This document shows, one piece after another, positions 47,275 through 58,909 of a DNA stretch of 64,000 nucleotides. Every line of letters begins with the position of its first letter. Position 1 is the stretch's first letter. The notes below the pieces were generated by a model. The model was not told the origin of the DNA. It ran no database searches and worked only from the letters and a program-made list of their open reading frames with translations. The translations under genes were made by a program, and so were the position numbers. The stretch spans positions 10,967,501-11,031,500 of the forward strand of contig JAYKKT010000080.1 in assembly GCA_036023115.1 (NCBI GenBank), in the 5' to 3' direction. The DNA comes from Brasenia schreberi. Lineage: Eukaryota > Streptophyta > Magnoliopsida > Nymphaeales > Cabombaceae.

Positions 47275-48717
47275 TTGGCCACTCGATTGGTTGAGTCATT
47301 CCAATCGTGTAAACTCACACACGTAGGAAGAGAGGATAATGGCATTACCGATGCCCTCTCCTTCTTGGGTTCAACCCTAAAGGTCGATCCCATTTCAGGG
47401 ACCCGATCTTTAGAAATATGGCATGCGCCCAACCCATCCACACATGATTTGGATATTTGCCAAAATAATCCAGATTTTATTGAAAAACCTTGGTTTTATG
47501 ATATCAAACTTTTTCTAGAAAATGGGGGATTCACCGAGGATGCCACATCCAAAGATAAGGCATTCATCCATAAAATTTCGACCCGATACACCATTCTGGG
47601 TGGGGTTCTATATAAGAAAAGTTTTACTGGCATCCTACTTAGATGTGTCGATCTAGAGGAGGCTAGGACTGTGATGCATGAGTTCCACGATGGAGAATGT
47701 GGAGGTCATGTTAACGCCAACATGATGGAAATGAAAATACTTAGAGCGGGCTATTTTTGGTCCACCCTAAAAAAGGATTGTCACGATCATGTTAGGAAGT
47801 GTCATCTATGTCAAGTGCATGGGCACGCCATTCATATCCCATCATTTGCATTGCATTCCGTGGTCAGCCCCTGTCCATTTACTATGTGGGCATTTGACAT
47901 CGTAGGCCCGATCTTTCCAAAGGCCTCGAATGGGCATCGATTCATTTTAGCAACCACTAAGTATTTCTCCAAGTGGGTGGAAGCCATCTCCCTGACCAAC
48001 GTACAGGGGCAACATGTGGTGGCTTTCATTAGGAGGAATATCTTGGCTCGATTTGGGGTTCTACGAGACCTTGTGTTTGATAATGGCACCCCATTCAAAA
48101 ATGAGCGGATAGTTAAGTTGTGCAACACGTATGGCATAACTCACCACTTCTCTTCGCCCTACTACCCTCAAGGCAACGGCCAAGCCAAAGCCACAAACAA
48201 GACTCTCATTAGTATAATTGAGAAGACTTTAGAGAAGGGTAGGATGTTGCACGAGAAGCTGGATGAAGCTTTATGGGCTTATAAGACTTCCATCCGGACT
48301 CCCACGAATGCCACACCATTCGAATTGGTCTATGGCACAAATACCATTCTTCCCATTCATACACAACTGCATTCATTCCATACATCCATCGCACTCGACC
48401 TCCCTCTAGAGACGCTTCAGCATGCTAGGATGGCCGAACTAGATTTGCTAGATGAGAGGCGACTCCTTGCTATGGATCATGCTCATGCATTCCGGCAAAG
48501 GATAGCCCGACATTATGACAAACACATGAGACCTCACCACTTTGAAGTGGGAGATCTGGTTTTGAAAATCATCCATTATCGTGGCCCACATCTACTTGGA
48601 AAGTGGAGCCCCAAGTGGGATGGACCCTATGTTGTACGTGCAACCACTACGAACAACTCATATTGGTTGATCGATGTAGAAGGTAGGAATTTAGCAGATC
48701 CTATCAATATTCAATAA
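47275..48717 (+). pseudogene. Gypsy integrase region, longest open segment
   Basis: 480 codons remain open. The zinc-binding part is GHVNANMMEMKILRAGYFW followed by CHLCQVHG. The catalytic core includes FDIVGPIFPKASNGHRFIL, DLVFDNGTPFKNE and YYPQGNGQAKATNKTL. The downstream GPYVV segment is near the end. It is decayed upstream, so not counted as functional. Confidence 0.9.
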
Positions 48718-49897
48718 GTATTATGTGTAGGATTTGGATAAAATTCCAATTTTCGAAAACCCACAGGGATAGCTGCTTTGAAACTTCGAAAGTAAGGTTC
48801 AAAGGCGAATCGTGTGACCCTGAGTGAGAGAATTCGCACTTGTGAAAGAGTGGAGTCTTCCAAATCATAGTTATATTTCAAAATCCTTCTTCTTACAAAG
48901 AAAGGCCTAGTTCAATATAGCAAGATACTTGCAAGTAGTACGTGCTATTTCTAAATAGGCTGATCTGGAATGGATCGAGTGTGACCTTGGGATAAGTCCT
49001 CCCCTCTTCTCTTCTCCTTCCAAAAGGAAAACGTGGCCAAAGTAAAGGGAATTTCCCATCCAAAGTCTCTTTCTAAAAGAAAGAAACCAGAATCAAAAAG
49101 AAAAAATTGATTCTCTTGTGAAAAAGAGGGATTAAAGAAAAAATACTCCCAAAGGGAGACCCTCTATGAAAAAAAAGGAAAAAAGAGGCCAAAAAGCTCA
49201 AAAAGAGCAGTTTTTCGCCTTCTATGCCTTAAACCATGGGACGCTTCAAAAGGAACCATGGTATCTCTTCCCCATCCCTGGCTTATCCCAAGTATAAACA
49301 TGGTCCATTTCGAGGAATCCTAAAGTAAAAACAGGATTTACTTACTTGAATTTCGTTTTGTTTGAGAATTCAACGTTTCGAGTAAGACGTAGGCATCTTG
49401 AAATATTGCTTGTTTTCTTATAAAACCTCTGCTAGATTAGCGAGTGTCAAGACTCAAGCAAAAGGCAAACACGAAGAGCTTGAGATCCTTAGGATTGAGG
49501 CTCAAGACAGTTTTCCCTTTTGTAAATAGATTTTTGAAAAATCGAACATCGAACAGCATAGGATTTGCTCACTTGGAGCAGCAGGCCTTGTAAGTCTCAA
49601 GAGTTCGACCATATATGGTCTCTGGGAGGTCGCCACTCTTGGCACCCCACCCATGTCATGCATCTGCATACCCACGCATGGACATTTGCATAACATGATC
49701 CCATTTTAGGACCAGAAACCGTTTTGTATATCCCTTTGGAGTGATATCTCCTCCTACCAAGGTTTTAAAAGTGAGATTTTGCTAAAGATTGGGGCGATCC
49801 CGTATTTTCGTGGATAGATCTAGGGAGACATTGAAAGGGGTGTTTGTTGTCTTTGCCATTATCCAAATCAATTTGGATAATGATAAAGAGGGGCATC
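48718..49897 (+). other. 3' non-coding part of the Gypsy interior
   Basis: AG-rich sequence without a coding remnant. It ends in the purine tract AAAGAGGGGCATC (about 49885-49897) in front of the 3' LTR. Confidence 0.65.
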
Positions 49898-51968
49898 TGT
49901 AAACACCCCGAAATCTCATAAATTTCTCAATAACCTGGTTTTGTAAAAGCAGCCCCAAAGGGCTATTTTGAGTTTGGAAACCCACGAGCCTTCCAGGCAA
50001 AACCCTGTACATATGCTTTAAACTATATACGTTTTAAATATGTATAATATAGTTTTAAAACCTTTTAAAAGATATTTTGAAACCCCACAAAGCGACTTGG
50101 CCTGATGAAAGCAGGACCAGAAGAGCAAAAGAGAGCCTGGAACCGGAGTACATGTCAAGCCCGGCACATCAACTCTCGTGTTAGATTCATCCCCAAAATC
50201 TCGAACATCCAAGCCCTTGTTATCAAACAAATCATTTGAAATCATCTCCGGAAGGTGAAAACAGAAGCGGACGACCATGTTGGCGAAGACCCAACGCAAG
50301 ACAGAGTACTAATGCTGTCAGGCCTTGCACAAACCGTTCGTTTCGAACATACCCTGAAAGAGTCAGAATTCAGCTTTGGATTGGATCTTGACCATATATA
50401 TCCAGATCCCAATCCAAACATATATGTGGATTTGGATTTGGATTTGGATTTAGATCCAAAGATCCAATCCAATACCCACATCCAGGGCCCACATCACCTT
50501 CTCATAAATGGAGGTGGGGTCCACTTGAAATTCACGTGGAATCTTGGGCATGAGAGAGAATGGGGAGGATTAAATATGAGTGCAATGTGTTAAGCTTGAC
50601 TTGTGTGTCAAGTTTTGGGTTAATCATGTGGGTTAGCGTAATGAGTGTGGGTTTAAACTTGTATGAACCTACACCTAACCTAGGGTTGTACCAACATGAT
50701 GCAATTAAGTCCATGGGCCATGCAAAGGGATGCTCCTAACCTAATCCCAAGCTAAACCCCCTAATCCTAGCCATTTGCCCTAAACCTAACCTAATCCTAG
50801 CCTAATCACCTAACCTACTTCCCTAATCCCAACCTAATCACCTAACCCACTTCCCTAATCCTCCCCTAAACCTAGCCTAATTCCCCTAACCTCACCCTAA
50901 TCCTAGCCTAAACACCTAACCCACCTCACTAAACCTCACCCTAAACCCAACCCACCTAGCTAAGCCCTAAACCACTAAACCACCCCACCTAAAACCCTAG
51001 CACACCATATCCCTAAAACCACCTAAGCTAAATATCTGCCCCCCCTAAATATCTGGCTCACCTTATCCCCAAACCACCACCACCTAACCACTAAACCAAC
51101 CCCCCAAAACCAGCCCCAACCGACCCCAACAAAAACTATAAACCCCCCCCTACTGGGCGGGTTTTTCAAGCTCCTTTGGGTCAGCCGCGCCCCCTCTCCT
51201 CTATCATCTCTTTCCTTCTTCTCTCACCTGCTCCACCTTGGAACTCCGGCTAGCTCTACTCCACGCCACCATCACCTCCCGGTCAGCTCTACTCCACGCC
51301 ACCCGACTGCACCAACCTGCCACCGTTCGGTTGCCTCCCTTGGACACCCGCCACCTTCACCTTCCTCTCCGGTTAGTACCCCATCCTAACACCACCCTCT
51401 CTTCACTCCCCCTCCACTCTCAGCCACCACACGCCACCCTTTCTTAGCCTAGTCTCCACTTCATCCAGCCTGCCACTACCTAACTACCTGCCACCATTCA
51501 GCCAGCCACAATCGACTGCACCACCCGCCACCCTACATCTCCCTTAGATAGCCCCTAACTTACACACCCTTAACCCTACCTCTTCCCTTAAACCAGCCCC
51601 TAGCCAATACCCTAGCTAGCTCCCCTTTATCTTCCCTAAGCACCCCTAACTACCCCAGCCAAGGCAGCAACACCCCCTCCGTTTGGCTAGCGCCAAGGCG
51701 CCACATCCGCACCCTTGTCATTCGGCTAGCACCTCCCTTTGTCGTGCCCTTTCGAGGAGCTCCCTCTTGCAGCCCAAAGCGATATACCAGTCCAAGCGCA
51801 AGCAAGTCGCCTCCGGACCAGCTATACGTAAGTGCCTAACTCGGTCCTTGTTTATAGACTTGCTTAAGCTTAATTAAATTTGATACGGGATTGTAATAAC
51901 GGAGTATTGTCTCCCCCCGCTTGTAATAAAGTGGTTTGGTACACCCACACACACGTGCACTTGAGCCT
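49898..51968 (+). repeat. Truncated 3' LTR of the Gypsy element
   Basis: 2071 bp closely match 38756-40814, then homology stops abruptly after GTGCACTTGAGCCT. About 1.2 kb of LTR, including the 109-bp array, is missing. An AATAAA word lies about 40 bp before the break. Confidence 0.9.
50733..51120 (+). repeat. Telomere-like C-rich block in the 3' LTR
   Basis: Counterpart of 39581-39960, nearly identical in the order of its CCTAAACC/CCTAATCC words. Confidence 0.8.
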
Positions 51969-52621
51969 GATTCACTATATTTGATACAACAGGATGACAT
52001 GAATTATCTATTTTTGTCTATCAAATGGTATTTCTTTGCATTTTTTTGAAATTTTGAGCAACACGAATTAATTGATTCATGCTTTAGGGTGCTGTCTTTG
52101 GCAACCAATGATTTTCATGGGGCCAAAGATGTTACTGACAAATGAAGATGAGCTGAATCACAAAACCTATGATGAGGTTATTGAAGTGCAAGCTTGTGTG
52201 GGGACACACAAGGGGTGGCTGTGCACTACTTTCGACACTGAAAAGGGGTGAAACTGCAAATTTCGTAGGTGCTGTTGCATGCAATCAAGGCCAGATTGAT
52301 ATTTTTTCCAAAGGTTTCAACTGTTCAAGTTTTGAATTTCTAGGCTTGTACAATAAAACTTTCGGACCGAAACAAAATCAAAAGCAAACCTTCTAAAATA
52401 CGGAGTGAACTACGTGGGGTTCTAATTTCCATTGTGCTGCCTTCTTCAGTACTAGCTGGAGTTCATATGCATTATCAGTCGCAATTGAGCTCATGTTTTG
52501 ACAATACTACTACGTAACTCCAACAAAGCAACTCACGCCTTCCAATCTCTCTCTCTCTCTCTCTCTCTCTCTGCGTGCATCATGAATGCACATGTGTGCA
52601 TGTACATGTGCGAGTGAATGA

Positions 52622-52728
52622 ATACAGATGCTCCTTCATCACTCCAACCATTCTGAAGTTGAAGGTCGTGAGTTCGATAACCAGGCTGCACATATCTGGC
52701 TTCAGTTTTCCCGTTGTAACAAAAAAAA
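52622..52728 (+). mobile_element. tRNA-derived SINE copy 4
   Basis: Contains 'GAAGTTGAAGGTCGTGAG' + 'TTCGATAACC' (box B about 52668-52681), then 'CTGGCTTCAGTTTTCCCG' and an A-run. This matches copy 2 closely. It follows a CT microsatellite. Confidence 0.6.
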
Positions 52729-52879
52729 GGACATTCAAATGACATAGCAACATCTAAAACCTGAAGGGTCAAAGTTCCTGAAAGAGAACATGCAGGCCCT
52801 TACAGAGAACTCATGATGATCAGAAAAGATTTCAGACCCTTGCAGTAATGACTATGAGATGGTGTTAGCTTTGAATATT

Positions 52880-52970
52880 GTTCACACAACCCCAGCACAT
52901 ATGTACAATCCTAGGTATCGATCTCAGGCAACTTGAAGGTTTTGTGAGTCACCCCTCTAGCCAGGAGAGA
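52880..52970 (-). mobile_element. tRNA-derived SINE head, copy 5
   Basis: On the minus strand TGGCTAGAGGGGTGACTC (box A, 52963-52945) is followed by 'CTTCAAGTTGCCTGAGATCG' with box B GAGATCGATACC (about 52925-52913). Confidence 0.5.
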
Positions 52971-53655
52971 TCAGAGTTAATGTTACAAAGTGAAACAAGC
53001 ACCGTATTACGTTGGAATTAATGATATTTTCATCATGCAGAACTGTGAATCTGATTTGATCAAATATTGCACCATTTTCAGAATTAATTTACATTAGAGA
53101 TTGTAATAGATGGAAAATGAACAGTAACAAGAGACCAGGCACTGCAGTCCGTTGAGGTCAAGGAAGCACTTGGAAATTTGCAAGGCAAGAAACAACTACC
53201 AAATTCATGTTTGTGCTTCATAAGAGCTACGAGTTTCAAAAATATAAGGCAGATGAAAACGAATTCAGCCTATCATGCAAGATAATTCTTAAAAACTACC
53301 AAGCATTACCTTGAATAACAGAGTTTTCGAGTATCGATACAGAGTTTCTCACAAGAAAGGAATTGGTGGTCAGCTTTCTCAATGATGCCGAATGGCATAT
53401 AACTTGCTCACAAGAACTATTAAGTAGAAACACATACAAAATCGTAAAACAAGGAATAGACACAACAAGGTGAGACAATGACATTTAAAGCAAAAGACAG
53501 CAGAAAATTTTGGTTGCAATTAACATAAGCCGCATATGTTACAGTTGAAACTTCTCAACAAGAAAACTAACTTGCACCTGGTAAGTACATTCGATTCACC
53601 AAACTGTCGTCCGTCCAATCTCTTCCACCGTAACCCCGGACTAGCACAGTGACCG

Positions 53656-56611
53656 CTAAGTTCCCAAACTATCCAAGAAGCTCTGCAGCTCTCGTAAACC
53701 TTCTGCTGAGATACTTCGGTGGACACGGGGCCTTGGTGCAGAAATGTTAGGTGGTGGCTTTGGCTGGAAGCAGACAACTACCACAGCTAAGTTATCACTA
53801 CTGTTGCGCTTGAGTGCTTCACTGATAAGCTCCTTACAGCATCTCAAGGGATCATTGTGTTCCTGCAATTTTCTTCGAGCAAAGTCAACTGCATTCTGAC
53901 TCCTGAATACATCCCATAGACCATCACACCCGATGATAAGAAACTCGTCCTCTTGAGTTAGTTTAACCTTCATCATCTCTGGCTCTCCACTCAAAGGCCC
54001 CAAATTGGGCCCGCCACTGCTGCCAGCAACTTTCAATCCTTCCATGTGCCAGTCGCCAAGTGCTCGAGCAACACTTAGTTGGTCATTGAGGTATCCATCT
54101 GAGACATAGCCACCAGATGATTCTATCCGCTTCATTTCTTTCAAGCATCCAGGTTTGTGATCGCTTGACATCTCGATTGCCTTGCCATGACGGCACAGAA
54201 CCGCACGGCAATCTCCAGCATTTGCAACCACCAAGGACCTGAAACACAAATTAGGTTTTTAATTGCTTAACATGATTGCACGAGCATGAAAAATAAAACT
54301 GCTATGAAAGATTAATATTATGTACAGCAACTAAACTGTACTCGATGCTGCAGAGTTGTAGAATATCGTGTGTATTGTGAGAACTTACCAAGGGATGTAT
54401 TCAGTACAATACAATAGGGTCTCCATGTACAATACATACCGCATCATACCATATGTTAGGATTTGGAAGTGCATTGATATCATATTTCAACTCGAGGCCC
54501 AAAATGATCATTTATTTAAGTTTTCTGAAGAGTGAAAGTAAAAAAGGCTGTAAATTTTCTTCTCCTTCGCACTATATCATATAAGCTCTCAGGTTTTCAT
54601 CTACTCGAGTGTTTGGGTAGTGTTTTTTGTCAAAGGCAAACTCATTTTTGTTCATTTCTTGACATTGTTTTAAGTGTACAACTATAAATCATCTTTCTTG
54701 ATTTGAAGTCTTCTAGTTAGGATTTCTGCTGACTGATTTCAACTCCGTTTTATTCATTTTTCAAAGGTTTCTTTTCTTCCATTGCTTCCCATCTAGTTTG
54801 GAATTACTTCATACCATCCAAGTGAGAAGATAAGATAATCTTGGTAGGCATAGAATCACTCAGATGCAACTGCCCATGTGCATTTTTGCCACTATGGATA
54901 GAAGTCGATATGGAGTTGGAAGCCAAGTCCCACGCGATGGCAGCCAGGTTAGACAGAGATTAAAGCTAAGATAACAGGAGGATACAGAAGTCCTTTTTCT
55001 TTAATGATATTTATTAAATTTAAAACTTAATACTTGAAAACTTTTTTTTATGACGTTTTCCAGTACAGTTTGTTTGAGTGTGTGGATAGATTGGAATGCT
55101 TTGAAATTTTAATCATTTCATTCTTTTTTGGATAACTATAGTTTGGTTCATGTTATGTATATTTATTAACTCATTATGCATCATATTATGTCATGAATGT
55201 TTTTCTATGGTTCAAGTGTAATCCTGGTTCTCGAGATTTTTTGGATTTCTTTAAGAAATTTATTTTACTTTACTATAGTTTGAACTTGAGGCCAGATGGA
55301 CAAAAATTATTAACTCGTAATTTTTCTATAGTTTGTTTTTCTGGATTTACTTTTTCAATAAAAAGAGGTTCTTTTACTTTACTTCTTGAAAAGTAGTATA
55401 CATGCAATAACAGTGTCATAAATACCATGCTGTAATTCTATATCAGTATAAAGTACATATATTGTTGCTGCAACACTGTGCATTACATATCAGCCATTGC
55501 TCATATATCATATTCACATGTGCGAATTATACAAACCTTTTCGATTTTGTACAAGACCAGCTAAAACACACAAAAAAAGACATTTCTAGCTTCAGAAAGA
55601 GAGCGTTTTGCAGAATTCACTGTCTATAGTGCCAGTATATAGTATACTCATTCACTTAGCTTAGACAAAGAGATTGTATACAAAAGAACCGTGGACCAGT
55701 GAAGGGACGCTACCGAAGAATGGAGATAATCACGCCGGTACATCCACCAGGAAAAGATGAACCTACTGTTAGTTCTATTCTACCAATGGAAAACTTTTTT
55801 TGGATACCACTACCAATAGAAAACAAAGAGAAGGAATTAATACATTTCTATAGACAATTATCAAAACAAGCAAACAGCAATCCTGAAAGCCTTACCTTCC
55901 CACAACCACAGCTGCCAAAGCAGTGGTTCCCGATGCAAGTGCTGCATCAAGAAAGCAGGATTCCGCAAGTGCATTATCCATCTGCAGAAACGCCGTAGCA
56001 ATTACCTTCTCTATATCCCTTGGAAAATCAGCATCCTCTAGTATCAACTTCGGCAGGTTGTCACATACAAACTTCGCAGCATGCATACCACCATGGCCAT
56101 CAAAAACCTTTCCCAGATTGCAAAAAGATACCACGTGAAACATGTATTCAACCCCACGCATTAAATGTAAAAGTACAACATATAGAATAACTTTAGTTCC
56201 AAAGGCAAGAGGAAAAGTTTCTTTCCTAAAACATTCTCAATCAAATTATTGAGCACAATAAGAAGGAAAACAAATATGGGTTTCGTTAATAAATCTATTA
56301 TACTTCAGTTAAACCAATATTGCATTTTTAGTCACCTTCAAATTAAAACGACAAAATTGGAAATTCTTAGAGAGCATTATGGTATATGGAAATAATAAGG
56401 AACCAAAGAAAAAATTTACCCCATAGAAGGCACTGGGCCCCAAATGCTTGTCATCGTGCAAAAAGTCATCAAAGCAAACATATGCATCTTCCATGGTCTT
56501 CCTTAATCCAATATCAGCCCATCCACCAGAGCGAACCACAGGGATAAAATCACTTTCAGAACCACCTGATATTTTTTCAGTCTCAAGTTTTTCAATAGTA
56601 TCTTCCTCCAT
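53656..56611 (-). CDS. Protein phosphatase 2C, three coding exons
   Basis: Minus-strand exons 56420-56611, 55896-56107 and 53656-54238 join in frame to 328 codons plus TAG, with GT/AG introns. All PP2C core motifs are present: [10 protein letters not shown] (38-46), VFDGHGG (65-71), [10 protein letters not shown] (123-132), [11 protein letters not shown] (140-150), SVARALGD (190-197), [10 protein letters not shown] (236-245) and [10 protein letters not shown] (281-290). The metal-binding aspartates are therefore intact. It is a Ser/Thr phosphatase depending on Mg/Mn. The C-terminal tail ([20 protein letters not shown]) recalls the DBP1/PP2C27-like group, a tentative placement. The ATG at 56611 is the first in frame; a TAG lies ten codons upstream, where TTGAATATAG could also be a splice acceptor, so a further 5' exon is possible. 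Cellular location is not evident. Confidence 0.92.
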
Positions 56612-57190
56612 CTTTACCCCCAACAGCTTTCCCTTGATCTATATTCAAGGGAAAAATTAATCATATTTCTTTACATTACATCTAGAACTTTCTAGCGGGA
56701 AAGAAAATTACAGATAGCAATTACCAAAGACTTCCCCAGAGAAAGACACTTGAGATACCACAATGATACAAACGACACACTTGTATATACATATGTCAGC
56801 GCACACACAGGCACAAACACACACACACACACATATACATACATACATACATATGTGTGTATGCGGTCTCCTTTTTTCTTCAATAAGTAAGAATAGTTTC
56901 ATCACAAAGCACCAAGACAGTGCATTGCATGAACCAATATGTATATTTCCACTATCCTTAAACTAACTGAAAAGCTTATAACACGTCGCTTTAGAAACTT
57001 CATGCCATGCAGGCAAATGAAAACGCCCTCAGATTACTCACATGAAATCAGGATTTGACAAAAATTGCAAACTTGAAACATATGATTTGGCAAAATAGCA
57101 ACTTCAGAATCAAAGAATATGTAGGCACCCAGTCAGCAAAACACAATTATGAATCAATATGAAGCCACAAGACACAATTAAACACAAGAG
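56612..57190. other. PP2C upstream region
   Basis: The promoter or 5' intron of the PP2C gene, shortened to ~580 bp by the adjoining Copia element. An AC tract with CATA repeats lies at 56811-56860. Confidence 0.5.
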
Positions 57191-57566
57191 TGTTAATTGT
57201 ACCATGTTTGGGGCTAGACTGGCCCAGGCCACTAGGGCCTGGGGCCAGTCAACTAGCCGTTGGAGGCCTGATGCCTCCAACAGCTAGTTGGTGTGCTGGC
57301 TGTGCTGTGCAGCCAGCCTATTCTTCACCTCTCTTGCCTCTTCTTTATCACTCTCTTGCATTGTATTCTCTCCTCTATATATACCGCATTCTCTCATCAA
57401 TAAAGTATGTTGTCATTGTACAGCTTTTGTTTGGCATTCGACTTGCTCCCGCATTCTTGTTGAGATATTTGTGTTTGACATCCATATTCGGATGATTTGA
57501 GTTCTTAGCGCTTTGACAAAGTGGTTCGTGGACGCTTCATCCCTTGATTATCAACAACAATTTACA
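57191..57566 (+). repeat. 5' LTR of Copia element B
   Basis: 376 bp with a TATATATA box at 57376-57383, predicting a transcript start near 57408. It contains a hairpin with 9-bp arms, GTTGGAGGC / GCCTCCAAC, that the 3' LTR lacks. Confidence 0.9.
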
Positions 57567-57578
57567 TAGTATCAGAGC
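57567..57578 (+). other. Primer-binding site of element B
   Basis: TAGTATCAGAGC directly follows the LTR. The usual Copia site is TGGTATCAGAGC. Confidence 0.85.
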
Positions 57579-57678
57579 ATCGGACTGAAGAAATCGAGTG
57601 CATTGGGAAGCATGCCACAAGTGCAGATTTTGAGAAATCTCACCAAACTTTAGGTTAGTCTAAATCTTTTGATTTTAC

Positions 57679-58690
57679 ATGAAATGGAAAGCAAAAATGA
57701 GACATTTAGATGTAAACTTGACCCAAAATGCTATCAAAGTTGGGCAAGGACCATAAAAAAATATTTGTTGTCAAAAGATTTTTAGGATTATATTGATGGA
57801 TCGATAAAAGAACCGATTTTGAATATTGATGGTTTGAATGATGATGAGATTGTAAAAGCTCATGAAAAATATAAGCAAGACTTAAAATCATGAAAAAAAA
57901 TGAATGCAAAAATTACTTAGATTATTTGTCAAAATGTAGATGAAAAGCTTAGAAATAGAATTAGTGCTTTCGAAAATGCATTTGAAACTTGAGAATATTT
58001 GAAAAAGCTTCATTCCCAAGATGATTTTGTTTTTCTAATCGATTTAATGAAAAGAATGATAATGCTTAAACAAGGAAATTTAAGTATTAGAGACTATCAT
58101 AACGAGTTTTTGGAATTATGAACACAACTTAGGAGCTTTGATAAATTTGATAAACTTCAAAAATTAGATGAATTTCAAGAGTTTTTGGACAATCAATATT
58201 TCTTTTTGTTCATTCGTGGGTTAAGAGATGAATTCAAAAATATTAGATCAAATTTAATACATAGAAAACCTAGACCTAGAGGAGACTCGTTCTTGGCCGA
58301 TCTTGTTATGGAGGAAACATGGTTGAAAAATATTAATGTTGCAAAAGAAGTCATTCTTGCCGCCTCCAAACCGAGATCCAACATGAAAACATACAAGCCT
58401 CCACATACAAAAAATGAAGGATCAAAGAAACCCATGGGCCCGTGGCCAACCAGGACACCATTTGTCACTATTGCAAGGAAAGTGGGCATATCAAAACCAC
58501 TTATCCTCTTCTTCGGAAAAAGTTTGAAAATGTGAGAGCCGTGGAAGAAAAAGGAGGAGTCTTGCCCAACAACATTAAGGCATACATAGAAGAAATGTTA
58601 AAGGAAAAAAGCAAGCATCTCCGGGAATGCTCTATCCATCCCTCAAGGTATGTCTTTGTTTCTAGATTTGGGTGCCTCTTTTCATATGAC
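57679..58690 (+). pseudogene. Copia gag remnant, element B
   Basis: Starting ATGGAAAGC, the frame reads FRCKLDPKCYQSWARTIKKY and later LRSFDKFDKLQKLDEFQEF, FIRGLRDEFKNIRSNLI, with at least six stops. The zinc knuckle CHYCKESGHIKTTYP has lost its last cysteine. Confidence 0.87.
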
Positions 58691-58844
58691 TCATTGTGAA
58701 AATTCCTTGAATGAATATCATGAAATCGTTGGAAAACATGTGTTTACGGCCGATGGTACAAAACTTCAAATTAAGAAAATAAGGAATTTTGAAAAAGAAA
58801 ATTTTAAAATCCAAAATGTAAGCTTTATACCTAAACTTAACTGA
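58640..58844 (+). pseudogene. Copia protease remnant, element B
   Basis: FLDLGASFHMTHCENSLNEY shows the protease position, with DLG in place of DSG. Confidence 0.75.
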
Positions 58845-58909
58845 ACTTACTTTCGATTGTTCAAATTTGTGATAATGATCGTATAGTCACTTTCTCATCC
58901 AAACATTGT

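Larger units (their letters stand above)
38756..51968 (+). mobile_element. Tat-type Gypsy LTR retrotransposon, decayed, 3' LTR truncated
   Basis: A 13.2-kb plus-strand element lies between the HHO and PP2C genes. The 5' LTR starts TGTAAACACCCCGAAATCTC at 38756 and appears to end ...TCCACA at 42015, about 3.26 kb. The 3' LTR begins with the same word at 49898 after the purine tract AAAGAGGGGCATC, but is homologous only up to 51968 (5' LTR position 40814). Order: gag, protease, RT, RNase H, a second RNase H-like domain, integrase. Two RNase H-like domains and integrase last are typical of the Tat group. Stops divide every module. With the right end missing, a target duplication cannot be checked. 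Confidence 0.92.
51969..53655. other. Region between the Gypsy element and the PP2C gene
   Basis: No gene recognised. It contains a CT microsatellite (52545-52572) and two SINE copies. The right part should include the PP2C 3' untranslated region. Confidence 0.45.

Noticed and set aside
45552..48394. Minus-strand ORFs across the Gypsy pol region
   Set aside because: They mirror the sense-strand pol frame and carry no motifs of their own.
53520..53777. Second minus-strand ORF overlapping the PP2C 3' end
   Set aside because: It is out of frame with the phosphatase exon and has no domain; a shadow.
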